Assembly (NCBI GenBank): GCA_039024435.1 | Contig: JBCCQH010000189.1 | Span: forward strand, 1 to 6,331 | DNA: 6,331 bases | DNA from: JBCCQH01 sp039024435 | GTDB taxonomy: Bacteria > Bacteroidota > Bacteroidia > J057 > JADKCL01 | Reading direction: 5' to 3' | Shown: piece after piece, positions 1 to 6,236 of the stretch | How the letters are laid out: each line of letters begins with the position of its first letter | Position numbering within the stretch: the first letter of the stretch is position 1 | The notes under the pieces: generated by a model | What the model was told of the DNA's origin: nothing | Databases searched by the model: none | Seen by the model: only the letters and a program-made list of their open reading frames with translations | Program-made: the position numbers and the translations under genes

Positions 1-170
1 GTGCGAAAGCGGCACTTTTTGCACTGAAACATTGATTTGGCGGTTAACCAGTAATGCTCCCGGCACTGGCAACGTTTGCAGACGACGCCTTTTTGCTTGC
101 GCAAGTCGCCGAAGTGGGTTCGGCAGGATTGCTCGTCGGGAAATTGGGCGATAAAGTTGAATAGATTCAT
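1..170 (-). CDS. IS1595-family (ISXO2-like) transposase, N-terminal part, cut by window edge
   Basis: Reading the minus strand from the ATG at 170-168 gives 56 complete codons before the window ends. The protein opens MNLFNFIAQFPDEQSC and continues with a zinc-ribbon pattern: CKRC at residues 31-34 and CKKC at 50-53, separated by a segment containing HYWLTAKSMFQ. This layout (FPDE..C..H....R...G..C..C....Y.L.....F.C..C) is the N-terminal zinc ribbon of IS1595/ISXO2-type DDE transposases, which precedes a catalytic domain that lies outside the window. An in-frame TGA ten codons upstream supports the chosen ATG. No Shine-Dalgarno sequence is seen. The terminal inverted repeat of the element should lie a short way to the right of position 170, but I could not identify it without the other end. 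Whether the element is complete or decayed cannot be told from this fragment. Confidence 0.85.
   Translation of the reverse strand, partial: MNLFNFIAQFPDEQSCRTHFGDLRKQKGVVCKRCQCREHYWLTAKSMFQCKKCRFR
1..170. mobile_element. Probable IS1595-type insertion sequence, one end only
   Basis: Inferred from the transposase fragment on the minus strand. The element runs off the left of the window. Its right boundary is unknown and probably lies somewhere between 171 and about 300. No terminal inverted repeat or target-site duplication can be assigned, because both need the opposite end of the element. Confidence 0.55.
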
Positions 171-535
171 GGGCAGATTCGAGCTTTGGCCGCAATCTCA
201 ACCAGCCGATTGACATCTCGTGTCAAAATCCGTGGCAAAAATCGTGGCAAAGTTCCGGACAAGCATCTCAATTTATTCCTGCGACTCTGCTCCGCACCGT
301 TTTCAGATCTCATCGTCTTTCTTCAATTTTCCCCAACTCCCTTCGCATCCCCAACTCAAAAAAATCTGCCCCGGAAAATTTCATATAACGTTTTCACCCC
401 ACCTTTTATCACCTGCTAACCCCAGATTCGACACAACCCTATTTTCCAATGGGTCTTCTGCCGGACATGCCTTTTGCCCAATAAAATTATCTTGCGACCT
501 CAATCGTCAAACTGGTTCAAGAACAAGTATTTGAT
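171..535. other. Non-coding stretch between the transposase and protease genes
   Basis: This 365-base stretch has no supported gene. Two short overlapping plus-strand open frames (186-419 and 220-534) have low-complexity translations with no recognisable motif, so I treat them as chance. The left part should hold the insertion-sequence end. It shows a 6-bp inverted repeat (TTGACA at 210-215, TGTCAA at 221-226, 5-base spacer). It also has a near-tandem repeat around 226-245, where AAAATCCGTGGC is followed by AAAAATCGTGGC. The right part must hold the protease promoter. I looked for the Bacteroidota -7 element TAnnTTTG and found only a partial match (TATCTTGC, 488-495) without a well-spaced -33 TTTG, so I do not call a promoter. 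Confidence 0.5.
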
Positions 536-3500
536 ATGAAAATGAGCACGATCTGGCTGTGGGGACTTTTCCTCACCGCTCCGCTATTCCTCACCGCCCA
601 AACCCCAGACTACCGGTTTTTTCTGGCCGCCGGCGAACTTGCCGCCACCGAAAACCTCAATGATTTCATCGCTGATCCACAAATGGACCCGAATGAATTG
701 GTAGATGGCCGCTACATCCGCCTTATTCAATTTTATCAGACGCCGACCGCGGCAGAAAAAGCGGCCTTCAGCGCGACCGGGGCCCGGCTGATCGCCTATA
801 TCCCCCAGCGGGCGTTTTTGGTGGCCTTGCCCCAGGGCTACGACCGTGCTCAACTCACCAGTTTCAATGTTCGCGGCGTCCACCGCCTTACCGTGGACCA
901 CAAGCTCAAACAAAATTTGGTAGACCGACCGCTGCCCGTGTGGGCGGTCAATGCCACCGGCACGGTCGACGTAGAAGTCAATTTCTTCCCCTTGGTTTCC
1001 GAAGCTGAGGTGCGCGCCCGCCTGGGTACCGATCTGGAACTGTTGGACAATGCCTACAAAGGCACCGTCAGCCTCCGCTTACCCACTCATCGACTGGAAG
1101 AAGTGGCCGCACTGCCCTACGTAAGCTTCGTGGAACCAATCAATCCGCCGGCAGAAAAAGAGAACAAAACCGGTCGGACACTCCACCGTGCCAATGTCAT
1201 CGCTTCCGATCACCCCCTGGGGCGGCAATACGATGGGACGGGGGTCGTGGTCGCGATGGGGGATGACGGCATCATCGGCCCTCACATTGACTACCAGGGC
1301 CGCCTCAATCTCACCAATGTCAGCTCGAACTCGGGCAATCACGGGGATCACGTCGCCGGGATCATCTTTGGCTCCGGCAATCTGGATCCGACCCGCCGGG
1401 GGATGGCCTTCGGGGCTACCCTCCACGCCTACGATGTATGGGATGCTGTGAACTCGGTCCCGAATTCCAATCCGCAAGCCGGCGTGATGCTGACTTCCAC
1501 TTCCTACGGCAATGGCTGCAACGCGGGCTATACCAGCTTCGCCCAGAGCGTGGACCGCCACGCCCGCATCGTCCCCGGCGTATTGCACGTCTTTTCCGGC
1601 GGCAATTCTGGTGGCTCCAACTGTGGCTACGGCGCCGGTGCAGGCTGGGGCAATGTCACCGGCGGGGTCAAAGTGGGCAAGAACGTACTCGCCGTCGCCA
1701 ACCTAAACGACAACGGCTCCCGCGCAAATTCCAGTAGCCGCGGACCCGCTTCCGATGGGCGCATCAAGCCGGACATCTCCGCCAAAGGCACCAATGTCTG
1801 GTCCACCATTGACCAAAATACTTACGCCAATTTCTCCGGAACCTCCATGGCTGCCCCGGGCGTGACCGGCACCACAGCCCAGTTGATCCAGGCCTACCGC
1901 GCACTCAACAACGGTGCCGATCCCCAATCCGCTTTGATGAAAGGCGTCCTGCTCAATACCGCGGATGACCTCGGCAATCCCGGCCCGGACTTCAGCTACG
2001 GCTGGGGCGGCATCAATGCCCGCCGGGCAGTCGAAGCCCTCGAAAACCAAACCTACCGCCACGACAGCATTGCCCAGGGCGAAACCGATACCTTCATGCT
2101 GAATATTCCCTCCGGCGTGGCCCTGCTGAAAGTCATGGTGTACTGGCACGACTACGAAGGCGCGATCAACTCTTCACAAGCCCTCGTGAACAACCTGGAC
2201 TTCACCGTCACCGATCCGGGCAGCACGACTTGGCAGCCCTGGATCCTCGATCCCACACCAAATGCCTCCGCCCTGAACTCACCGGCGACCCGCGGCATCG
2301 ATAACCTGAACAACGCCGAGCAGGTCACCCTGGAATCGCCTTCTGCCGGAAACTACACCTTTACGGTCGCGGGTACAAATATTCCTCAGGGGCCACAAGA
2401 GTACTTCCTCGTGTACGAATTGCAAGACAGTGCTCCTGTCATCACCTACCCCAATGGCGGCGAAGGCATCAATCCGGGTGGCTTCGAAAAGATCCGCTGG
2501 GATGCCTACGGTGACTACAGCAGTTGGTCCATCGACTACACCACCGACAACGGGAGCAACTGGATCAATGCCATCGCCGGTCTAGCCGGCAGCCGCCGCT
2601 ACTACGATTTCACGGTGCCAGGTTCCTTGCAATCCGGCGAGGTGCGCTTCCGGGTGAGCCGCAGCGGGCTCTCCGACGAAAGCGACCACAACCTGTCCTT
2701 CATGCGGATTCCGACCGGCCTACAGGTCTCCGCCGCTTGCCCAACCAGCATTACGCTCTCCTGGGATTCCATCCCCTCCGCTTCGGGTTACGACATCTTC
2801 ATGCTCGGCAATACCTACATGGATTCCATCGGCACCACAAACAATGCCTCCTTCCGCGTGCAAGGCACCGACCCAAATACGGTCTACTGGTTTGCAGTGC
2901 GGTCCCGGGCGGCCGACGGCGCCCAAAGCCAGCGCACGATTGCCATCGATAAGCTACCGGGCATCTTCAGTTGTCAGGATCCGAACGACCTGGGCGTGAC
3001 CGCCGTGCCCTCGCCCGGAGCGAATGTGTTCCAGACCTGTACCGGTGCTGGCGGCTTTCCGGTGCGGGTATTGATCGAAAACTTCGGTTCAAATGCCCTC
3101 ACAAATTTCCCGGTGAGCTACTCGCTGGATGGAGCGGCAGCGGTGACCGAAACTTATACCGGCACCTTAGCCGCATACGCCACCGATACCTTTACTTTCA
3201 GCGCGCCGGTCAACCTCGGCCCCGGTCTGCACACCGTGGATGCCTGGACCGAATTCAATGCCGATAACTACGCCCCCAACGATTCTACCCAGGTGTACGC
3301 AGAGGTGGAAACCGGAACGCTGGTCGGCTTGCCCTTTACCGAAGATTTTGAAGGGTTCAACCTTTGTCCGACCTCTTCGAACTGTGAGCTGACGAATTGT
3401 ACCCCGGGCGCAGGCTGGCACCAGGGGACCAACAGCCTCACCGATGCGATCGATTGGCGGACCTACCGGGGCAATACGCCCTCTTCGGGAACCGGCCCTT

Positions 3501-4150
3501 CGCAGGACCACAACCCGGGCAATGCCATCGGCCGGTACATGTACACTGAGGCGACGAACTGCTTCGGGCAGACCGCCATGCTGTACTCGCCCTGCATCGA
3601 CCTGACCAACGCCAATGCCCCCCAATTGCTGTTTTGGTACAACATGAACGGCAACTCGATGGGCCGCCTCCACCTGGATATCTTCGCGAATGGCGTCTGG
3701 GAAAATGACATCACACCGAGCATCTCCTGGAACTGGGGCGACAACTGGCGGCAACGTCCAGTAGACATGACCCCCTGGGCGGGACAAGTGGTAAACCTGC
3801 GTTTCCGTTCGACAACCGGCCTCGATTTTGCGAGTGACATGGCCCTGGACGACATCTCGATTACTGAGGCGGTGAGCGTGGACCAGGCACTAACTGGACC
3901 GGCCTTGGAAGTGTACCCCAATCCCACTACGGGGGAATTTAATTACACGCTGACACAACTCGAAGCCGAAAAAGTACGTTTAAGTATTGTGGATATGACC
4001 GGAAGAATTGTAATTCAACAGGAATTCCGTAAATTTACAAATGAACTGTCAGGACAGTTCGATTTGAAAGACCAATCTGCGGGTGTCTACTACCTGAAAG
4101 TTGAAGCAGACGACCAGACTTTCGGCGAAAGGATCACCCTTCAGCGATAA
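536..4150 (+). CDS. Secreted S8 subtilisin-like serine protease (Kp43-type) with C-terminal adhesion-type modules and T9SS sorting domain
   Basis: A 1204-residue exported endopeptidase. Residues 1-21 form a Sec signal peptide with probable cleavage at TA|QTPD. Residues 22 to about 213 are a long propeptide-like region. The catalytic domain is about 215-503. Asp243 (VAMGDDGI), His269 (NHGDHVAGI) and Ser437 (SGTSMAAPG) form the triad, and Asn357 (SGGNSGG) fits the oxyanion-hole position. A beta jelly-roll follows at about 506-631, with a VNNLDFTV motif like the C-terminal domain of Kp43 proteases. Next come an Ig-like module opening YPNGGE (636-722), a fibronectin III module (about 723-807), a CARDB-like module (about 817-926) and a MAM-like module (about 932-1113, with DWRTYRG and MALDDISI). 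Last is a T9SS type A sorting domain (about 1124-1204, starting LEVYPNPTTGEF). By family knowledge, that domain directs outer-membrane translocation and is removed on release or surface attachment. Ten cysteines occur, most of them in the C-terminal modules. The ATG at 536 is chosen because the signal peptide begins there; a second Met lies at codon 3. The substrate is unknown, and extracellular protein degradation is the likely role. The triad appears intact. Confidence 0.95.
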   Translation: MKMSTIWLWGLFLTAPLFLTAQTPDYRFFLAAGELAATENLNDFIADPQMDPNELVDGRYIRLIQFYQTPTAAEKAAFSATGARLIAYIPQRAFLVALPQGYDRAQLTSFNVRGVHRLTVDHKLKQNLVDRPLPVWAVNATGTVDVEVNFFPLVSEAEVRARLGTDLELLDNAYKGTVSLRLPTHRLEEVAALPYVSFVEPINPPAEKENKTGRTLHRANVIASDHPLGRQYDGTGVVVAMGDDGIIGPHIDYQGRLNLTNVSSNSGNHGDHVAGIIFGSGNLDPTRRGMAFGATLHAYDVWDAVNSVPNSNPQAGVMLTSTSYGNGCNAGYTSFAQSVDRHARIVPGVLHVFSGGNSGGSNCGYGAGAGWGNVTGGVKVGKNVLAVANLNDNGSRANSSSRGPASDGRIKPDISAKGTNVWSTIDQNTYANFSGTSMAAPGVTGTTAQLIQAYRALNNGADPQSALMKGVLLNTADDLGNPGPDFSYGWGGINARRAVEALENQTYRHDSIAQGETDTFMLNIPSGVALLKVMVYWHDYEGAINSSQALVNNLDFTVTDPGSTTWQPWILDPTPNASALNSPATRGIDNLNNAEQVTLESPSAGNYTFTVAGTNIPQGPQEYFLVYELQDSAPVITYPNGGEGINPGGFEKIRWDAYGDYSSWSIDYTTDNGSNWINAIAGLAGSRRYYDFTVPGSLQSGEVRFRVSRSGLSDESDHNLSFMRIPTGLQVSAACPTSITLSWDSIPSASGYDIFMLGNTYMDSIGTTNNASFRVQGTDPNTVYWFAVRSRAADGAQSQRTIAIDKLPGIFSCQDPNDLGVTAVPSPGANVFQTCTGAGGFPVRVLIENFGSNALTNFPVSYSLDGAAAVTETYTGTLAAYATDTFTFSAPVNLGPGLHTVDAWTEFNADNYAPNDSTQVYAEVETGTLVGLPFTEDFEGFNLCPTSSNCELTNCTPGAGWHQGTNSLTDAIDWRTYRGNTPSSGTGPSQDHNPGNAIGRYMYTEATNCFGQTAMLYSPCIDLTNANAPQLLFWYNMNGNSMGRLHLDIFANGVWENDITPSISWNWGDNWRQRPVDMTPWAGQVVNLRFRSTTGLDFASDMALDDISITEAVSVDQALTGPALEVYPNPTTGEFNYTLTQLEAEKVRLSIVDMTGRIVIQQEFRKFTNELSGQFDLKDQSAGVYYLKVEADDQTFGERITLQR
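3902..4150 (+). other. Coding segment for the T9SS type A sorting domain, AT-rich relative to the rest of the gene
   Basis: This is the 3' end of the protease gene, codons 1123-1204. The domain has the usual layout: an opening VYPNPTTGEF, a central VDMTGRIV strand, then SAGVYYLKV and a terminal basic-ended strand (ERITLQR). Base use changes inside it. By hand count, bases 3961-4080 are about 37-38% GC. Sampled 60-base lines upstream in the same gene are 58% (3661-3720) and 68% (1621-1680). Codons shift accordingly to AAA, GAA, TTA, ATT and AGT. Confidence 0.85.
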
Positions 4151-4195
4151 AGAAATTTAAAAGTTAAGTTTTAGCGAGCTTTGTATCCGGATTTC

Positions 4196-4228
4196 GTCCC
4201 GCCCTTGTGGCGGGACAATTCCTTTTTT
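4196..4228 (+). terminator. Rho-independent terminator downstream of the protease gene
   Basis: A perfect 8-bp GC-rich stem (GTCCCGCC at 4196-4203 pairing with GGCGGGAC at 4209-4216) closes a 5-base loop. It is followed by six Ts at 4223-4228. It lies 45 bases after the protease stop codon and is oriented to end that transcript. The 6-base gap (AATTCC) between stem and T-tract is longer than ideal. No T-tract follows it on the minus strand, so it does not look bidirectional. Confidence 0.75.
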
Positions 4229-4257
4229 AGGGGGTAAAGTTTGGGATTCGGTGACGC

Positions 4258-4275
4258 AAAAAGATTTAGCTTTTT
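4258..4275 (-). terminator. Weak AT-rich hairpin, possible terminator of the CHAT gene
   Basis: AAAAAG (4258-4263) pairs with CTTTTT (4270-4275) around a 6-base loop. On the minus strand this hairpin lies 26 bases beyond the stop codon of the CHAT gene and ends in a run of five Ts. The stem is almost all A-T, so termination would be inefficient. The position fits, but the structure could be chance. Confidence 0.3.
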
Positions 4276-4301
4276 CGGTGATGTGCCGGTGGAAATGGTG
4301 A

Positions 4302-5867
4302 TCATGGCCCGGAGATGGAATCCCCACCCATTGAGAATACAATGCTACGGCTGATGGGAAAACAACTCCAGGCAGCGGTCGAATCTGTCACATCTCGCAT
4401 GCAGAATTCAGCGTTGGGGTTGTATCCTCTTACTGTACCGGGAAGCAAGCGGTAGGGAATCACCGCAAAAAATTGGCCTTGGTCATTTGTTTTGAGGGGG
4501 GAGAGTTGCGATTCATGGTTTTGCCGGATCACTTTTGCTGCTACTCGGATCGGTTCCGAAGGTAGCTGCTGGTCCTTTCCGACCCAGATCTGTCCGCCCA
4601 CAACCGCAAAGCAGATCATGCGGCGGCTACTGTTGACTTTGAGGTTCAGGTTCAAATCACCGTCGCGGTACAGTTGCAACGCAAATTCTTTGTCCCGCTG
4701 AGATTGGATAACTTCGTAGTTCAGAATCCCGGTTTCGACGTTGAAATCCAGTCCCCGAACGTGCTCAAAAAGATCCTGGTCCCATTGCGTTTCCCAATTG
4801 GAGTGGAGTTCTTTGCGCAACAGACAAGACCGGCGGATGATTTGCAGCGTGGTGTCCACCCACTCCGACACGTGTAAGCCCAGTTTTCCCCGGGAGGCTC
4901 CGGAATAGGAGATGGAATCGATCTCATACGCCGGGGGCAGCAATTCAAAAAAGTTGCGGGCGGGCTGCTCGGGAATGTCGCTTTGGTCGGCGGAAAAATG
5001 GTCCGCATCGCGGTCAAACCCAATCGAGCCGTCGCCGATTAAGGCAAAGCCTTCAGTAGCGAGGGTGTCGCCGTTGTGGATCAGAAATACTTCGGTCTTT
5101 TCCGAACTGTCTCCCCGATTTCCAAGGCCAAAGAGCCCAAACAGCAATAGTCCCAGCGCAACCAGGCCTCCCAAGATGATCCAGATCTGGCTGCGCGAGA
5201 AAATTCTTTTCGGGGGCACTTTCCACTGCAACACCTGGTCGGAATTGGGCTGGTACAGGTACAGTCCCCAGGGAAAATCGTGCGTGTCTTTGCTATGGTT
5301 AGTTAGATCGCGGTAAATGCGGATCTCCCGATGCGGATTGGGGCGATCTCCCTTTGATTCAAGGTAGTTCTTCCCCCGCTGGAACGCGGTATTGATCGTG
5401 GCCCCTTCGGACAGTTGCTTGTAGAAGTACGCCGAAAAAAGAGACGCGGAATCGTCACCGACCGATTCTGAAGTTGCGATGACGCCCTTGACCCCGGCGG
5501 CAAGCATGCGCTCTACCTGGGCCAGATTTTTGCATCCGTTCAGAAATACGAGCACCAGTGCATTCAGTTGACCAAATCGGTTTCCTAGGCCTTGGGCGCG
5601 CGCTTTCGAATTCCGGTCCCCCGAAGTGAGTTGTACGTATTCGGCATCGGAGTGGCCGGCCAGGTGAATGATCTGAATCCGATCTCCGTAGCGCTCGATC
5701 TCTTCGAATATTTCCTCAATCTCAAGTTGGTGGCGGCAGATCACTTCTACGATTCCCGCATCGTGGAGGTCGGCAAAGGCTTTTCGGATCTCGTTTTCTT
5801 CACGTGGGAGTTCCGGCAGTTCAGCCGTGTTTGCAAAATGAAGCCAGATTACAGGTTTCCCAGGCAT
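4302..5867 (-). CDS. CHAT-domain (caspase-like) protein with one transmembrane helix and an orphan C-terminal domain
   Basis: A 521-residue protein. Residues 1 to about 205 match the CHAT fold (Caspase HetF Associated with TPRs, clan CD peptidases). It starts MPGKPVIWLHFANT, the opening typical of Bacteroidota CHAT proteins. The presumed catalytic dyad is His72 (IIHLAGHSD) and Cys112 (VFLNGCKN), followed by VKGVIATSESV, FSAYFYKQL and a closing FPWGLYLY. A basic stretch (VPPKRIFSRSQ) precedes one hydrophobic helix at about 227-249. This predicts CHAT in the cytoplasm and residues 252-521 outside it. That C-terminal half is unrecognised. It has four cysteines (348, 419, 489, 502), and near its end a beta-like stretch (LKTNDQGQFFAVIP) faintly recalls carboxypeptidase-regulatory or transthyretin-like folds. 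The open frame continues upstream to 6080, but the Met at 5867 is preferred because homologous sequence begins there and the extra 71 residues look like translated non-coding DNA. The gene is convergent with the protease gene and divergent from the gene at 6237. The substrate is unknown. Family members act in proteolytic signalling, defence or programmed death, but nothing here proves any of these. Confidence 0.85.
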   Translation of the reverse strand: MPGKPVIWLHFANTAELPELPREENEIRKAFADLHDAGIVEVICRHQLEIEEIFEEIERYGDRIQIIHLAGHSDAEYVQLTSGDRNSKARAQGLGNRFGQLNALVLVFLNGCKNLAQVERMLAAGVKGVIATSESVGDDSASLFSAYFYKQLSEGATINTAFQRGKNYLESKGDRPNPHREIRIYRDLTNHSKDTHDFPWGLYLYQPNSDQVLQWKVPPKRIFSRSQIWIILGGLVALGLLLFGLFGLGNRGDSSEKTEVFLIHNGDTLATEGFALIGDGSIGFDRDADHFSADQSDIPEQPARNFFELLPPAYEIDSISYSGASRGKLGLHVSEWVDTTLQIIRRSCLLRKELHSNWETQWDQDLFEHVRGLDFNVETGILNYEVIQSQRDKEFALQLYRDGDLNLNLKVNSSRRMICFAVVGGQIWVGKDQQLPSEPIRVAAKVIRQNHESQLSPLKTNDQGQFFAVIPYRLLPGTVRGYNPNAEFCMRDVTDSTAAWSCFPISRSIVFSMGGDSISGP

Positions 5868-5929
5868 TGTTGTACGAGATTGAACCAACGAATTTTGGGA
5901 AATTTTCGGGAAAAGTCCAGTCGGTCGTC

Positions 5930-5945
5930 GCCCCTCGACGGGGGC
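5930..5945. repeat. GC-rich inverted repeat upstream of the CHAT gene
   Basis: GCCCC and GGGGC arms of five bases enclose the loop TCGACG. The repeat lies 63 bases before the CHAT start, so it would be in the leader if transcription begins further upstream. It could be an RNA hairpin or part of a dispersed intergenic repeat. It is too short to assign a role. Confidence 0.35.
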
Positions 5946-6065
5946 AGGGAGAAGAGATCGTGAATTGGGGAGGGAACTTGGTTTCATGTTGGTTAAGGAT
6001 TTTAAGTGGGATTGGCCCTGGGGGGGCGTTCTACAAGCGGCGGTCGCTCCGTCCCGGAACCACTC

Positions 6066-6075
6066 CGTCCGGACG
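6066..6075. repeat. Perfect 10-base palindrome CGTCCGGACG
   Basis: The site reads the same on both strands and sits between the two divergent genes, about 160 bases before the right-edge start and 200 before the CHAT start. A related sequence (CTCCGTCCCGG) lies about 20 bases to its left, so the half-site CTCCGTCC occurs twice. This could be an operator for a dimeric regulator, but a 10-base palindrome in GC-rich DNA is not rare. Confidence 0.3.
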
Positions 6076-6236
6076 AGCAATCACCGACCGTTTTCCTTTG
6101 ATTGGGAAATTTGCTTCCCCAGGCGAATTCAGACACCCGCTCAGAATGACGGAAATTTCTTAGCTTACCGATTGTGGTACCGGACAGCCTTCCGGATCCT
6201 GGTTGGAATGACTGATTACGCAATAGCAAAAGCATC

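Larger units (their letters stand above)
5868..6236. other. Divergent intergenic region with small palindromes
   Basis: These 369 bases separate the CHAT gene (leftward) from the right-edge gene (rightward), so both promoters should lie here. I see no good TAnnTTTG / TTTG pair on either strand. Visible structures are a 10-base near-tandem repeat (AATTTTGGGA AATTTTCGGG, 5891-5910), a 5-bp GC hairpin (GCCCC 5930-5934 with GGGGC 5941-5945), a perfect 10-base palindrome CGTCCGGACG (6066-6075), and a CCGGA/TCCGG hairpin around 6180-6195. The open frames crossing it on both strands have unstructured, Arg/Pro/Ser-rich translations and are not called. Confidence 0.5.

Noticed and set aside
210..226. 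TTGACA-TGTCAA inverted repeat as a promoter or operator
   Set aside because: TTGACA is the E. coli -35 consensus, not the Bacteroidota one, and no matching -10 follows. A 6-bp repeat alone is weak evidence.
186..534. Two overlapping plus-strand open frames of 77 and 104 codons upstream of the protease
   Set aside because: Low-complexity Ser/Pro/Phe-rich translations with no motif. They overlap each other, and the region should contain the IS end and the protease promoter.
481..540. Possible Bacteroidota promoter (TATCTTGC) before the protease gene
   Set aside because: It matches TAnnTTTG only partly, and the nearest TTTG upstream is about 11 bases away, too close for a -33 element.
584..3927. 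Several long minus-strand open frames inside the protease gene (up to 206 codons, 3167-3787)
   Set aside because: They are antisense shadows of a GC-rich coding sequence, with Gly/Val/Arg-rich translations. The plus-strand frame has clear domains throughout.
4492..5963. Plus-strand open frames opposite the CHAT gene
   Set aside because: They are shadows: none has a recognisable domain, and the minus-strand frame carries the CHAT motifs.
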